From Actinospica robiniae DSM 44927 (lineage in GTDB: Bacteria; Actinomycetota; Actinomycetes; Streptomycetales; Catenulisporaceae), in the NCBI RefSeq assembly GCF_000504285.1, contig NZ_KI632511.1:927372-991371 (forward strand): DNA of 64,000 nucleotides. Direction: 5' to 3'. Shown piece after piece: positions 45,248-53,721 of the stretch. The position numbers and the translations under genes were made by a program. The notes beneath the pieces are model-generated. The model saw only the letters and a program-made list of their open reading frames with translations. It was not told where the DNA came from and searched no databases. The stretch's first letter is position 1. Each line of letters opens with the position of its first letter.

Positions 45248-45290
45248 CCGCGCGTCGCCGCGCGGCTGCGGCCGGGCCCGCCGCCGGGCC
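45248..45290. terminator. Tandem hairpins between convergent genes
   Basis: CCGCGCG-TCGC-CGCGCGG (45248-45265) and GGCCCG-CCGC-CGGGCC (45275-45290) are two perfect hairpins between the plsC stop and the phosphatase stop. No U-tract, as usual in high-GC actinomycetes. Likely a bidirectional terminator. Confidence 0.6.
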
Positions 45291-45291
45291 G

Positions 45292-46029
45292 TCAGGCGGT
45301 GCGGCGGTCCGGGGCGAGGTGGGCGGCGTCGTTGGCGCGGGTGAGCCTGAGGCGCGGGGGGTCGGCGGCGGGGTCGAGGTCCCAGCGGTTGACGGTGGCG
45401 TTGCCGACCGCGCCGTGCTGGTCGAGCAGGCGCAGGAGTCCGGGTTCGTCGAGCGGGTCGAGGATCATCCGGAGCATCAGGACGACGGCGTCGTGCGCGA
45501 CGATGAGCAGGTGGGTGCCGGCTGCTTCGGCGAGGGCCTCGGCGAGCACGGAGCGGACGCGCAGTTGGACGTCGGGGAGGTTCTCGCCGCTGGGGGGCCG
45601 GAAGTAGTAGCGGCCGACGTGTTCGCGGCGGGCGATCTCTTCGGGGAATTTGTCGCGCAGGGCGGCTTCGGTGAGCATCTCCCAGGAGCCGGTCTCGCGG
45701 TCGCGCAGGCGTTCGTCGACGCGGATGCGGGCGGGTGCGGTGGCGCCGTGTTCGCTGAGGCAGGCGAGGGCGATCTCGAGGGTGTCGCGGGCGCGGCGGT
45801 AGGGGGAGCAGTAGACGAGTTGCGGGGGGTCGTCGGCGAGGCGGGCGCCGAGGTCGGCGGCTTGGGCGCGGCCGAGGTCGGTGAGCGGCAGGTCGGCGTC
45901 GCGTTCGGTGATCGGGACGGTGAGGGCGCCGGTGGCGTGGGCGTGTGCGAAGGCCGCGTTGGCGGTGGACTGGCCGTGGCGGACGGCGGTCAGCGCCGTG
46001 GGCGGCTGCGTCGCGGGCGTGGTCGGCAC
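45292..46029 (-). CDS. Histidine phosphatase family protein
   Basis: 245 aa. The active site is AVRHGQSTANAAF (RHG), followed by DLPLTDLGRAQAADLGARL and VYCSPYRRARDTLEIAL, then VAHDAVVLMLRMIL with the second catalytic His. It is a phosphoglycerate-mutase-like phosphatase of unknown substrate. The GTG start at 46029 has GAGGAGGGG upstream. Confidence 0.9.
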   Translation of the reverse strand: MPTTPATQPPTALTAVRHGQSTANAAFAHAHATGALTVPITERDADLPLTDLGRAQAADLGARLADDPPQLVYCSPYRRARDTLEIALACLSEHGATAPARIRVDERLRDRETGSWEMLTEAALRDKFPEEIARREHVGRYYFRPPSGENLPDVQLRVRSVLAEALAEAAGTHLLIVAHDAVVLMLRMILDPLDEPGLLRLLDQHGAVGNATVNRWDLDPAADPPRLRLTRANDAAHLAPDRRTA

Positions 46030-46214
46030 ACTCGTCCCCTCCTCGCTTGTGTCGGGGCGCCGCTCGGCGCTTTCCTCGTCTTTTGTCCTCGTGTGTCGGT
46101 TCTGTCGCAGACTCCTACTTTACCGGTGGGTTATCGGGTGCGCCCGGGCGTTCTGGTGCATCAGGGGGCGCCCTTTCGGCCGGGTTCCGCGCCCCGAGGG
46201 GCGGGCGTGGTGGG

Positions 46215-46409
46215 TTACGGGTGCACGGAGTCGATGAGGTTGGCGATGGTGGTGTCGAGGCTGTTGATCTGTGTGGCCAGGGTGGTGGAGGCGAGGTAGA
46301 AGCCGAAGATCGCCGCGACGAGGGCGTGCGAGAGCTTCATGCCGCCCTTGCGGATGAGCAGGAACGCGACGACGCCGAACAGGAGTACGACGGGGAGTGA
46401 GAGGGTCAC
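46215..46409 (-). CDS. Small two-helix membrane protein
   Basis: 64 aa. Two hydrophobic segments (LSLPVVLLFGVVAFLLI and ALVAAIFGFYLASTTLA) are separated by a short basic turn (RKGGMKLSH). GTG start with GGAAAG upstream. Similar tiny membrane proteins are common beside mobile or conjugation-related genes in streptomycetes (recollection, not checked). It is followed upstream on the same strand by a tyrosine recombinase. Confidence 0.6.
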   Translation of the reverse strand: MTLSLPVVLLFGVVAFLLIRKGGMKLSHALVAAIFGFYLASTTLATQINSLDTTIANLIDSVHP

Positions 46410-46585
46410 GCTGGTACTTCTTTCCGGTGTTTGGGGTCAGTCGCCCTCCATCCTGCGCGCGGGTGGCGCGCTTCGCCGGGTCGGTGCGTCCATCTGGCTC
46501 ACGGCGGGGGTCGGGGCCGCAGGTGGGAGCCGGTCGCGGGGGGTGAGCGGGGTGGGACGGGTCGTGGGGTGGGCCGCGGGGGTGG

Positions 46586-47620
46586 TCAGCCGAGGGCGGC
46601 GGCGACGAGGTGGGCGGGGTCGCGTTCGAGGCGGCGGGCGGAGCGCTGGTAGCGGCGGGTGGTGCGGGGGTCGGCGTGGCCCATGGCGTCCTGGAGGTCG
46701 TCGAGGTCTGCGCCGCGGTCGGTGGCGAGGGTGGCGAAGGTGTGGCGCAGGGAGTGGGGGGTGATGGTGTCGGGGTGGGGCAGGCCGGCTTCGCGGGCGA
46801 GGGAGCGGACGAGGCGGAAGACGTGGGTGCGGTCGACCGGGCGGCCGGCGGCGGTGGTGAAGAGCGGGTCGGGTTCGGGGGCGGGGGTGGCCGGGTCGCG
46901 GGGTGCGGGCAGCGGTGCCTGGCCGGGTGCCGGGTCCTGCGGGCGTTGCCGGGCGGCGGTTTCGCGGGCGGCGACGTAGCGGTCGAGGGCTTCGGCGGCG
47001 GCGGGGGGTAGGGCGCGTACGACGCGTTTGCCGCCTTTGCCGTGGATGGTGACGGTGCGTTGGCCGCCGGTGGTGCCGAGGGCGGCGGGGGTCAGGGCGC
47101 AGACTTCGGTGACGCGTACGCCGAGTTGGAGCATGAGCCGGACCATGGCGGTGTCGCGCAGGCCGGTCAGGCCGGGGCGGGCAAGTGCTGCGGCGAGCAG
47201 GCGGCGGGCGGAGGGTTCGTCGAGGAACGCGGTGGCGGTGTGGTCGCGGTCGACGCGGGGGCGTTCGGCGGCGGCGAAGGGGTTGCGGTCGTGCAGGTCG
47301 CAGGCGATGAGGTAGCGGTACCAGGAGGAGACGGCGGCCATCCGGCGGGCGGCGGAGGAGGCGGTGAGGCCGGGGCCGGCGGTGCGGTCCTGGAGGTGGG
47401 CGCCGTAGAGGTCGGCGTCGGGTTTGCGGGCGAGCAGGGGGTGGCGGCCGGTGCGGGTGCAGAATGCGGCCCAGGAGTCGAGGTCGCGGCGGTAGGCGTC
47501 GCGGGTGGTGGGTTTCTTCGCGGCGAGCCAGGCTGTGGTGGCGTGGGCGAGGTCGTCGGCGGTGCCGCGGGGGCGGGGTGCGGGGGTGTGGGCGTCGTCC
47601 TGGAGTTGAAGGTCCGTCAC
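46586..47620 (-). CDS. Tyrosine recombinase (phage integrase family)
   Basis: 344 aa. The N-terminal SAM-like core-binding domain is AHATTAWLAAKKPTTRDAYRRDLDSWAAFC. The catalytic domain shows Arg in LMLQLGVRVTEVCAL, TIHGKGGKRVV, HSLRHTFA (HxxR), and GHADPRTTRRYQ with the final His and the nucleophile Tyr. All catalytic residues are present. The start is set at GTG 47620 because TACCAT lies 6 nt before it; a GTG 45 codons upstream would add a disordered leader. No att sites or tRNA are visible. Confidence 0.88.
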   Translation of the reverse strand: MTDLQLQDDAHTPAPRPRGTADDLAHATTAWLAAKKPTTRDAYRRDLDSWAAFCTRTGRHPLLARKPDADLYGAHLQDRTAGPGLTASSAARRMAAVSSWYRYLIACDLHDRNPFAAAERPRVDRDHTATAFLDEPSARRLLAAALARPGLTGLRDTAMVRLMLQLGVRVTEVCALTPAALGTTGGQRTVTIHGKGGKRVVRALPPAAAEALDRYVAARETAARQRPQDPAPGQAPLPAPRDPATPAPEPDPLFTTAAGRPVDRTHVFRLVRSLAREAGLPHPDTITPHSLRHTFATLATDRGADLDDLQDAMGHADPRTTRRYQRSARRLERDPAHLVAAALG

Positions 47621-47744
47621 AGGCGCATGGTAGTGGGCGGTGTTCGGGTAAGGGGTGTGCGTGTGTTGGAGTCCTGCGGCGGGTGCGGTGGCCGGCACGG
47701 TGGTCTCGGGGCTGGGGGTGGCCGTGCTGGTGTGGGTGCGGCGC

Positions 47745-47788
47745 GGCCCGGACACCGTGCGGCAGGGGGCTGCGACGGTGTCCGGGCC
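47745..47788. terminator. Perfect 14-bp inverted repeat after the membrane-protein gene
   Basis: GGCCCGGACACCGT (47745-47758) and its exact complement (47775-47788) flank a 16-nt loop. It begins 19 nt beyond the stop of the minus-strand gene ending at 47807 and lies upstream of the recombinase. Most likely a terminator; a recombination core site for the neighbouring recombinase is a less likely reading. Confidence 0.55.
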
Positions 47789-47806
47789 GGGGGTGGTGGG
47801 CGGGGG

Positions 47807-49378
47807 TCAGGCCGGGTAGAAGGCGGCGTCGGTGTCGCCGAGTTCTGCTTCGCGGTCCTGTCGGGCGCGGCTGTAGGCGGCGTCGTAGCCGCCGAGGGCG
47901 TCGAGGACGTCGGCGAGTTCCGCGGCGGTCAGCCCGAGGCTGTTGGCGAGCTTCATGGTGTTGGGGGGTATGGGGGATTCGGCCATGATCTGGGTGATGC
48001 GGGCCGCGAGGTCGGCGTCGAGGGCGCGCGGGGGTCCGGGGGCCGGTTCGGGGTCGGGGTCGGGCTCGTCGGCGTAGACGGGCTCGGGGTCCGGGAGGGT
48101 GGCGGCGACGAAGCGGACGGGGGCGAGGATCTGCTCGCGGGCCGGGGCGGGGTAGCCGGGCGGCGGCGCGGCGGCGTAGCCGCGGCCGTTGGCGGCGTGG
48201 GCCGCGTGAGCGCCGTTCGCTGCGTTGGTCCCGTTGGTGTACGCGGCGGGGGCGGGCGGGGCCTGGCGGGCGCCGGGGATGTGGAAGGCGGGGGGTGCGG
48301 CGGCGATGGCCTGTTCGGCGGCGGAGACGAGCGCCGGCAGCGTCAGCGGCAGTTCGTCCGCGGGCACGGCGGGCGCGGCGGCCGTTTCCGAAGCAGGAGT
48401 CGCAGGAGCGGCTGCTGCGGCGGCGTGCCGGCGGGTGGCTGCCGGGCGGGCCGGCTGCGCCTGCGCGGGTATGGACTCGGCCTCGGCCTCGGTCTCGCTC
48501 GGCGCCTCGTCGAGGGCGTCGGTGAGGATGTGGCGCATCTGGCGGGCGCGCTCGCGGTCGATGACGGCGTCGTCGCCGCCGAGGCGGGCGAGGACGTCGA
48601 GGATGGCCTGGCGGCCGAGGTGGGTGTAGAGGGCGCGGGGGTCGGCCTGCATGCGGGCCTGTTCCATCAGCCGGGCGTGGGCGCGGTCGCGGCGGCGGGT
48701 GGCGTGGCGGCGGGTGAGCACGCCGGCGCGCTGGGCGCGGTTGTCGGCGCGCACGAACCGGTCGATGCGGCGGTTGGCGTCCTCGGTTTCGAGGTTCGCG
48801 CCGAGGGCGGTGGCCAGGCCGAGGCGTACGGCGATGCGCTTGTAGGACAGGAGCCAGCGCACGGATTCGGCGCGTCCCTCGGCGGCTCGGCGGGCGCGGC
48901 GTTCCGGGACCATGCTGCGTTCCCAGAGCCAGGCGGCCACGAGCGGGGCGCCGAGGCGGACGAGGGCTTCCTGCGGGGAGGTGGCCTCGGAGGCGGACAT
49001 GAGTCCTGATGCGGAGGTCAGCACCCATACGGCGATGCCGTCGGCGCCGGCCTGGCCGTCGCGGGCGACGTTGGCGCGGGCGCGCAGCGCGGAGGCGAGC
49101 ACGGATATCTCCATGAACGCGAAGAGCACGGCCTGGATCCAGACCGGCAGGTGCATGGTGCGGGAGAAGAAGTGCCACATGCCGGTGGCGGCGACGGAGG
49201 AGGCCATGGCGGCGGCGACCACGGTGAGCGAGTCGGCGGCCTTCTTCCCGCGCAGCGCGCGGGTGGAGCGGATCAGTACCAGGATCAGGACGATCGCGGC
49301 GATGAGTGCGGCGAGGCCGGCGACGGCCTGCGGGAGGGGGCCGGCGGTGTCGAACCAGTGCTTGAGCTGCTGGGGCAC
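47807..49378 (-). CDS. Multi-pass membrane protein with cytosolic tail (DUF2637/Spd-like)
   Basis: 523 aa. About five hydrophobic segments lie in the first 170 residues (AVAGLAALIAAIVLILVLI, ADSLTVVAAAMASSVAATGMW, IQAVLFAFMEISVLASAL, IAVWVLTSASGLMSASEA, LGAPLVAAWLW). Then come a charged helical part, an Ala/Pro-rich linker and a C-terminal ~60-residue domain (DLAARITQIMAESPIPPNTMKLANSLGL) that looks like a winged-helix module. The arrangement recalls DUF2637-type or plasmid-spread proteins of streptomycetes, but this is not certain. GTG start with GAGGAG 8 nt upstream. Confidence 0.6.
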   Translation of the reverse strand: MPQQLKHWFDTAGPLPQAVAGLAALIAAIVLILVLIRSTRALRGKKAADSLTVVAAAMASSVAATGMWHFFSRTMHLPVWIQAVLFAFMEISVLASALRARANVARDGQAGADGIAVWVLTSASGLMSASEATSPQEALVRLGAPLVAAWLWERSMVPERRARRAAEGRAESVRWLLSYKRIAVRLGLATALGANLETEDANRRIDRFVRADNRAQRAGVLTRRHATRRRDRAHARLMEQARMQADPRALYTHLGRQAILDVLARLGGDDAVIDRERARQMRHILTDALDEAPSETEAEAESIPAQAQPARPAATRRHAAAAAAPATPASETAAAPAVPADELPLTLPALVSAAEQAIAAAPPAFHIPGARQAPPAPAAYTNGTNAANGAHAAHAANGRGYAAAPPPGYPAPAREQILAPVRFVAATLPDPEPVYADEPDPDPEPAPGPPRALDADLAARITQIMAESPIPPNTMKLANSLGLTAAELADVLDALGGYDAAYSRARQDREAELGDTDAAFYPA

Positions 49379-49514
49379 GGGCGGGTCTCCTCGGGGCGGC
49401 GCGCGGGTCGTGCGGCGGGTGGGCGCGGTGCGGGGGGCGGGCTGGCTGCCATGGTTCCACAGGTGGCGGTGCGTCAGGTCATCGGCGGGGCAAGCGCGGT
49501 TCCCTAGCGTACAA

Positions 49515-50195
49515 ATGTTCGGGCGCGTAGTCTTCCGGTTCGTGCAGAGGATCTTCGAGGATTTCCTGGCCGCGGCGGACGCGGCGGTGGGCCTGATCGC
49601 TTCCGAGCAGGTGGCGGCGCGGTGGGGCGAGGCGAGTGCGCTGGCGGGTTTCACCGTCGGCGGCCTGGCGGCGCACCTGGGCTGGCAGGTGCAGAGCGCG
49701 GACCTGGCGCTCGGGGCGCCGCGTCCGGGGCCTGGTGCGGCGGTGACGGGGCTGCTGGAGCATTACGCGCGGGCGGCGTGGGTCGGGGCGGAGCCGGACG
49801 CGGCGGTCAACGTCGGGATCCGGGACGCGGGTGAGGAGCGGGCGAGGGCGGGTGCGGGGCAGCAGGCGCAGTTGACGCGGGCGGCGCGTGAGGAGTGCGC
49901 GGCGGTGCTGGGTTCGCCGGGGTTCGAGCCGGAGACGGTGATCGCGATGCCGTGGATCGAGGGGCGGGCGATGTCGGCGCGGGATGTGCTGACGACGCGT
50001 CTGATGGAGCTCGTGGTGCACGGGGACGATCTGGCGGTGAGCCTGGGTGTCGCGACGCCGCAGTATCCGGGTTCGGCGTTCGAGACGGTCAACGATCTGC
50101 TGGTGCGGGTTTCGGCGGCGCGGCACGGGTCGCTGGCGGTGTTGCGGGCGCTCTCGCGGGCCGAGCGGGCCCCGGCGTCGATCGCGGCGTTCTGA
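49515..50195 (+). CDS. Mycothiol-dependent maleylpyruvate isomerase-like (DinB/MDMPI) protein
   Basis: 226 aa. A four-helix DinB-like fold: DFLAAADAAVGLIASEQVAARW, FTVGGLAAHLGWQVQSAD (metal-binding His), MSARDVLTTRLMELVVHGDDLAVSLGV (second His pair region). It matches the actinobacterial MDMPI_N proteins, some of which use mycothiol as a cofactor thiol. The first ATG (49515) is used; GTG 49542 is also possible. Divergent from the membrane protein gene. Confidence 0.8.
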   Translation: MFGRVVFRFVQRIFEDFLAAADAAVGLIASEQVAARWGEASALAGFTVGGLAAHLGWQVQSADLALGAPRPGPGAAVTGLLEHYARAAWVGAEPDAAVNVGIRDAGEERARAGAGQQAQLTRAAREECAAVLGSPGFEPETVIAMPWIEGRAMSARDVLTTRLMELVVHGDDLAVSLGVATPQYPGSAFETVNDLLVRVSAARHGSLAVLRALSRAERAPASIAAF

Positions 50196-50434
50196 TCCAC
50201 CGGCGCCCGCCTGGACGTGCCCTGTTGCGGGCGGGCGCCGTATTCTCGGTTGTGGCCGGCCTGGATCGGGGCTAATATCCGGGCCGTGCGTTGATCCGAT
50301 CTCTCCTTCCGCGCCCCGTCGCGGGCCTTGTGCCGCGTCGCGGCCGGTGCCTTGCGCGCGCCCTTCGGCCCGCGCGGTACCGAAGCCCTGAAGCCTCTGT
50401 CGAAGCCTGGCTTTTCGAAGTGGAGAGATCACCC

Positions 50435-51940
50435 ATGTTCGTTTCTTCCTCCCTGCCTGCCCGCATTTCCGTGTCGGGGCTGCAGGACCGCCTTCCCGAC
50501 GTGCTCGCGCGGCGCTGGTCGCTGCCGGGCGTCGAGGTGACGCCGCTGCCCGGCGGCATGAGTTCGCACGTGTGGTCCGTGGCCACCCCGGCCGGGCGCC
50601 GCGTGGTCAAGGCCGTCATCGACACCGTCGGCGAGCACTTCGCGCGCGGGCTGGCCGCCGCCGCGCGGGTGCAGGCCGGCGGGGTGGCCGCGGGCGCGCC
50701 GGTCGCGTGCGCCGACGGCGCCTTGACCGCTGACTGCGGCGGGTACTCGCTCGCGCTGCTCACGCACGTACCCGGCGAGCCGATCCTCGGGCGCGGCCCG
50801 CGGGATCTGCGGCTCATCGGCGACACCCTGGCCCGCGCGCACCTGGCGCCCGGCCCGATCGAGGCGCGCGCGCAGCTCTCCCCGGCGCTCGACCTCGGCC
50901 CGCACACGGCCGTGCGCCCGTGGGTGCGTCCCGCGCTCGACCGCGTCCAGCAGGCTGCTGCCGACTTGGACGCGGCGTCGCTGACGTGGGGTGAGCTGCA
51001 CGGCGACCCGGCGGGCGAGTCGTTCCTGCTCGACGCGGGCACCGGGGAGTGCGGCCTGATCGACTGGGGCGCCTACCAGGTCGGGCCGCGCGTGTTCGAC
51101 CTGGCCTCGGCGGTGATGTACGCCGGCGGGATCGGGCATGCCGACGCGCTGGTCGCCGGGTATCTCGAGCGTGAGCCGGTGGGCGCGGGCGAGCTCGAGC
51201 GGGCGCTCGAGACGCTGCTGGCGTGGCGGTGGGCGGGTCAGGCCTCGTATTTCGCGTGGCGGATCGCGCACCGCGAGATGACCGGGATCGCGGACGCGGC
51301 GGAGAACGAGAAGGGCCTGGCGGACGCGAAGGCGTTCCTGGAGCCGGTGCGGATCCGGGCGTATCAGGCGTCGGACGAGGCGTCGTGGCTGCGCTGCCGG
51401 GCGCTCGCGTTCCTCGACACCTGCTACTACGACGACGTGTGGCGCCGCAAGCCCGCAGCGGCCGACGGCGTCGCGGAGAGCGTCGAGCTCGTCGCCGTGG
51501 ACGGGGACGAGGTGGTCGCGATCCTGGACGTGGCGGTGCGCGGGGATCTCGCGACGATCGAGAACGTGTGCGTGCTGCCGGCGTATCGCGGCTCGGGCCT
51601 GGCGACGCGGCTGCTGGACGAGGCGTGCGCGCGCCTGGCCGGGAGCGGGGCGCGGGTCCTGGACGCGTGGACGCGGGAGGACGCCGCGGCGATCGGCTGG
51701 TATCAGGCGCGCGGGTTCGCCGAGGAGTTCACGTATCTGCACGTGTACACCCCGTACCGGGGTGGCGCCGGGATGGTCGAGGCACGTGCGCCGTACCGGC
51801 CGGTGGTCGTGTTCGCGCATGCCGACCGCGAGCACGAGGCGCAGGCGCGAGCCGAGTACGAGCGGGTCTACGTGTGCCGCCGGATGATGCGGGCCTTCCC
51901 GTCGGCCTGCGCCGCTCAGGAGCCTGAGACAGCGTCCTGA
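50435..51940 (+). CDS. Two-domain protein: APH phosphotransferase fused to GNAT acetyltransferase
   Basis: 501 aa. Residues ~25-300 are an APH-type kinase: VVKAVID with the ATP Lys, GELHGDPAGESFLLD (catalytic Asp191) and GLIDWGAYQVGPRVFDLAS. Residues ~306-445 are a GNAT domain: IRAYQASDEASWLRCRALAF, VCVLPAYRGSGLATRLLDEA (acetyl-CoA loop) and DAAAIGWYQARGF. The Asn of the kinase motif HGDxxxxN is Ser196, so activity is uncertain. Domain order is opposite to AAC(6')-APH(2''). Start ATG has GGAGAGA 8 nt upstream. The substrate is unknown. Confidence 0.85.
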   Translation: MFVSSSLPARISVSGLQDRLPDVLARRWSLPGVEVTPLPGGMSSHVWSVATPAGRRVVKAVIDTVGEHFARGLAAAARVQAGGVAAGAPVACADGALTADCGGYSLALLTHVPGEPILGRGPRDLRLIGDTLARAHLAPGPIEARAQLSPALDLGPHTAVRPWVRPALDRVQQAAADLDAASLTWGELHGDPAGESFLLDAGTGECGLIDWGAYQVGPRVFDLASAVMYAGGIGHADALVAGYLEREPVGAGELERALETLLAWRWAGQASYFAWRIAHREMTGIADAAENEKGLADAKAFLEPVRIRAYQASDEASWLRCRALAFLDTCYYDDVWRRKPAAADGVAESVELVAVDGDEVVAILDVAVRGDLATIENVCVLPAYRGSGLATRLLDEACARLAGSGARVLDAWTREDAAAIGWYQARGFAEEFTYLHVYTPYRGGAGMVEARAPYRPVVVFAHADREHEAQARAEYERVYVCRRMMRAFPSACAAQEPETAS

Positions 51941-52664
51941 TCCGGTCCGCCGAGACCGCCCGCGCTGCCGAGGCCACCCGCCGCGCTCTCGCGGGCGAGC
52001 AGCGCGCGCAGGCGGGCGGTCTCGGCGCCGGAGAGGTGCGGGTCGAGCAGCTCTCGCGCACCGCGTCGGGGATGCGCGGGCCCGGGTCGGTCCGGGCCGC
52101 GCGGCGCAGGGCCCTGGCGTAGGTGCGGCACAGCAGGCGCCCGGCGGTGGTGGGCAGGTCGGCGGTGGCGACGGTGACGAGCGTCTTGGCGAGGTCGAAC
52201 GCGGGATCGCCGGCGGCGGCATTCGCCCAGTCGATCACCACCGGGCCCTGGCGGGTCGCGATGACGTTGCCGGGGTGCAGGTCCAGGTGCAGCACGGCGC
52301 GGCGCGCCGGGGCCGGCCCGGTCTGGGCGCGCGGCGCTTCGAGCCAGTCGGGGGCTTCGATCGCCGCGAGCTGATCGTGCAGGTGTGCGAGGAGCCGGGC
52401 GCTTGAGCGCAGCGTCCACGGGCGCCGCTGCAGCTGTTCGAGCAGGGTCGGCCCGGCCAGGCGCTGCATGACCATGCTGTCCTCGTCGGCGTCGAGGACG
52501 CACGGGACGGGGTAGCCCTGTCCGGCGAGGTACGCCATGATCTTCGCGTCCCGCAGGGTGCGGGAGGTGCCGGGGATGCGTGCGCGGCGTAGCACGGTGG
52601 CGTCGTCGAGGGCGTAGACGTCGGCCTCGCGGCCGCGGGCGAGCAGGACGGGTTCGGTCGTCAT
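51916..52664 (-). pseudogene. APH-family phosphotransferase with frameshift near the 3' end
   Basis: The first ~208 residues are an intact-looking APH fold: LLARGREADVYALDDATVLRR, VLHLDLHPGNVIATRQGPVVIDWANAAAGDPAFDLAKT. At about 52050-52055 the sequence reads GAGAGCTGCTC where homology of style expects GAGCTGCTC. The extra two bases throw the frame from RIPDAVRE-LLDPHLSGAETARLRALLARES into nonsense that runs to 51729. Removing them restores a 3' end at 51916. It is either a real mutation or a sequencing error. The gene starts 5 nt after the stop of the upstream methyltransferase. Confidence 0.7.
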
Positions 52665-52668
52665 CGGG

Positions 52669-53451
52669 TCAGGCTGCTGCCGCGGGCCGCTTGCGGGCCT
52701 CGATCAGGAAGCGGGTGGTGGTGGCCTGGAAGGGTCCTTCCTTCTGGATCTGCTCGTGCAGCTCGCGCAGCCGCGGCCGGTACTGCGCGACGGTGAAGCC
52801 GGGCACCATCCAGATGACCTTGCGCAGGAAGTAGACGACCGCGCCGATGTCGCGGAACTCGGTGTGCAGGCGCTCCAGGCGCAGGTCGACGACCTCGAGT
52901 CCGGCCGCTTCGGCTTCGGCGCGGGCGTCGTCGGGGTGGCGCCAGCGGGGCGCGTCGGGTTGCGGGCCGAGGAAGTACTCGATGATCTCGACGACGCTGG
53001 CGGGCCCGACCTGCTGGGAGAAGAAGAGACCGCCGGGTTCGAGGACGCGGGCGATCTCGGGCCAGTCGTTGGCGACCGGGTGGCGGGAGGTGACGAGGTC
53101 GAACGCGGCGTCGGCGAAGGGCAGCGGGCCGCCTTCGGGCACGGCGACGACCACGACGCCGCGCGGGCGCAGCCGCCGGGTGGCGCGGGCGAGGTTGGGC
53201 GGCCAGGACTCGGTCGCGGCGGCGACCGGCGGGAGGGTCTCGGCGCCGTCGAGGACTTCGCCGCCGCCGGTGTCGAGGTCGAGCGAGGCGCGCGCGGCGG
53301 CGAGGCGTGCGGCCATCTGCCGCTGGTAGCCCCAGGAGGGGCGCTGCTCGGTGGCGCGCCCGTCGAGCCAGGAGAAGTCCCAGCCGTCCACGGAGACGGC
53401 ATCGGCCTCGGCCACGAGCTGTTCGAAGGTGCGGGTCGTCTCGGCTGTCAC
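52669..53451 (-). CDS. SAM-dependent methyltransferase
   Basis: 260 aa. It has SAM-binding elements LDLDTGGGEVLDGA (motif I with GGG), then RGVVVVAVPEGGPLPFADAAFDLVTSRHPV and VLEPGGLFFSQQVGPASV. This is a frequent actinobacterial methyltransferase with unknown substrate. GTG start. The stop is 4 nt before the start of the downstream APH-family gene, so they are probably co-transcribed. Confidence 0.83.
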   Translation of the reverse strand: MTAETTRTFEQLVAEADAVSVDGWDFSWLDGRATEQRPSWGYQRQMAARLAAARASLDLDTGGGEVLDGAETLPPVAAATESWPPNLARATRRLRPRGVVVVAVPEGGPLPFADAAFDLVTSRHPVANDWPEIARVLEPGGLFFSQQVGPASVVEIIEYFLGPQPDAPRWRHPDDARAEAEAAGLEVVDLRLERLHTEFRDIGAVVYFLRKVIWMVPGFTVAQYRPRLRELHEQIQKEGPFQATTTRFLIEARKRPAAAA

Positions 53452-53721
53452 GTTTGGCCATCCTGCCGCACCGCTCCCGCGCGCGCCACCGGATAAGCGT
53501 GCTGTGACCGGGCCGGGGGTGCGGCGGTGCGCGGCCCGGCTGCTCTAGCGTCCCGATCCGGAAATTCGCTGCATGAGAAATCGGTTCCAGCGTTCGTCTG
53601 GCAAGGCGCCGGGATGCCCTCATACTCGCCTCGTCTGTGGGCATTTCGGCAACGCGGCCAGACGGGCGCTGGGGCCGATTTCCGCAGCGGGTTTCCGGTG
53701 AGGGACACTAGGCTTTCGCCC

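Noticed and set aside
47745-47788. Attachment site of the tyrosine recombinase
   Set aside because: The inverted repeat is best explained as a terminator; no second copy or direct repeat was found in the window.
46437-49460. A 1007-residue minus-strand open frame
   Set aside because: It is the out-of-frame shadow of the recombinase and membrane-protein genes, composed of Arg/Pro/His runs expected from GC-rich shadows.
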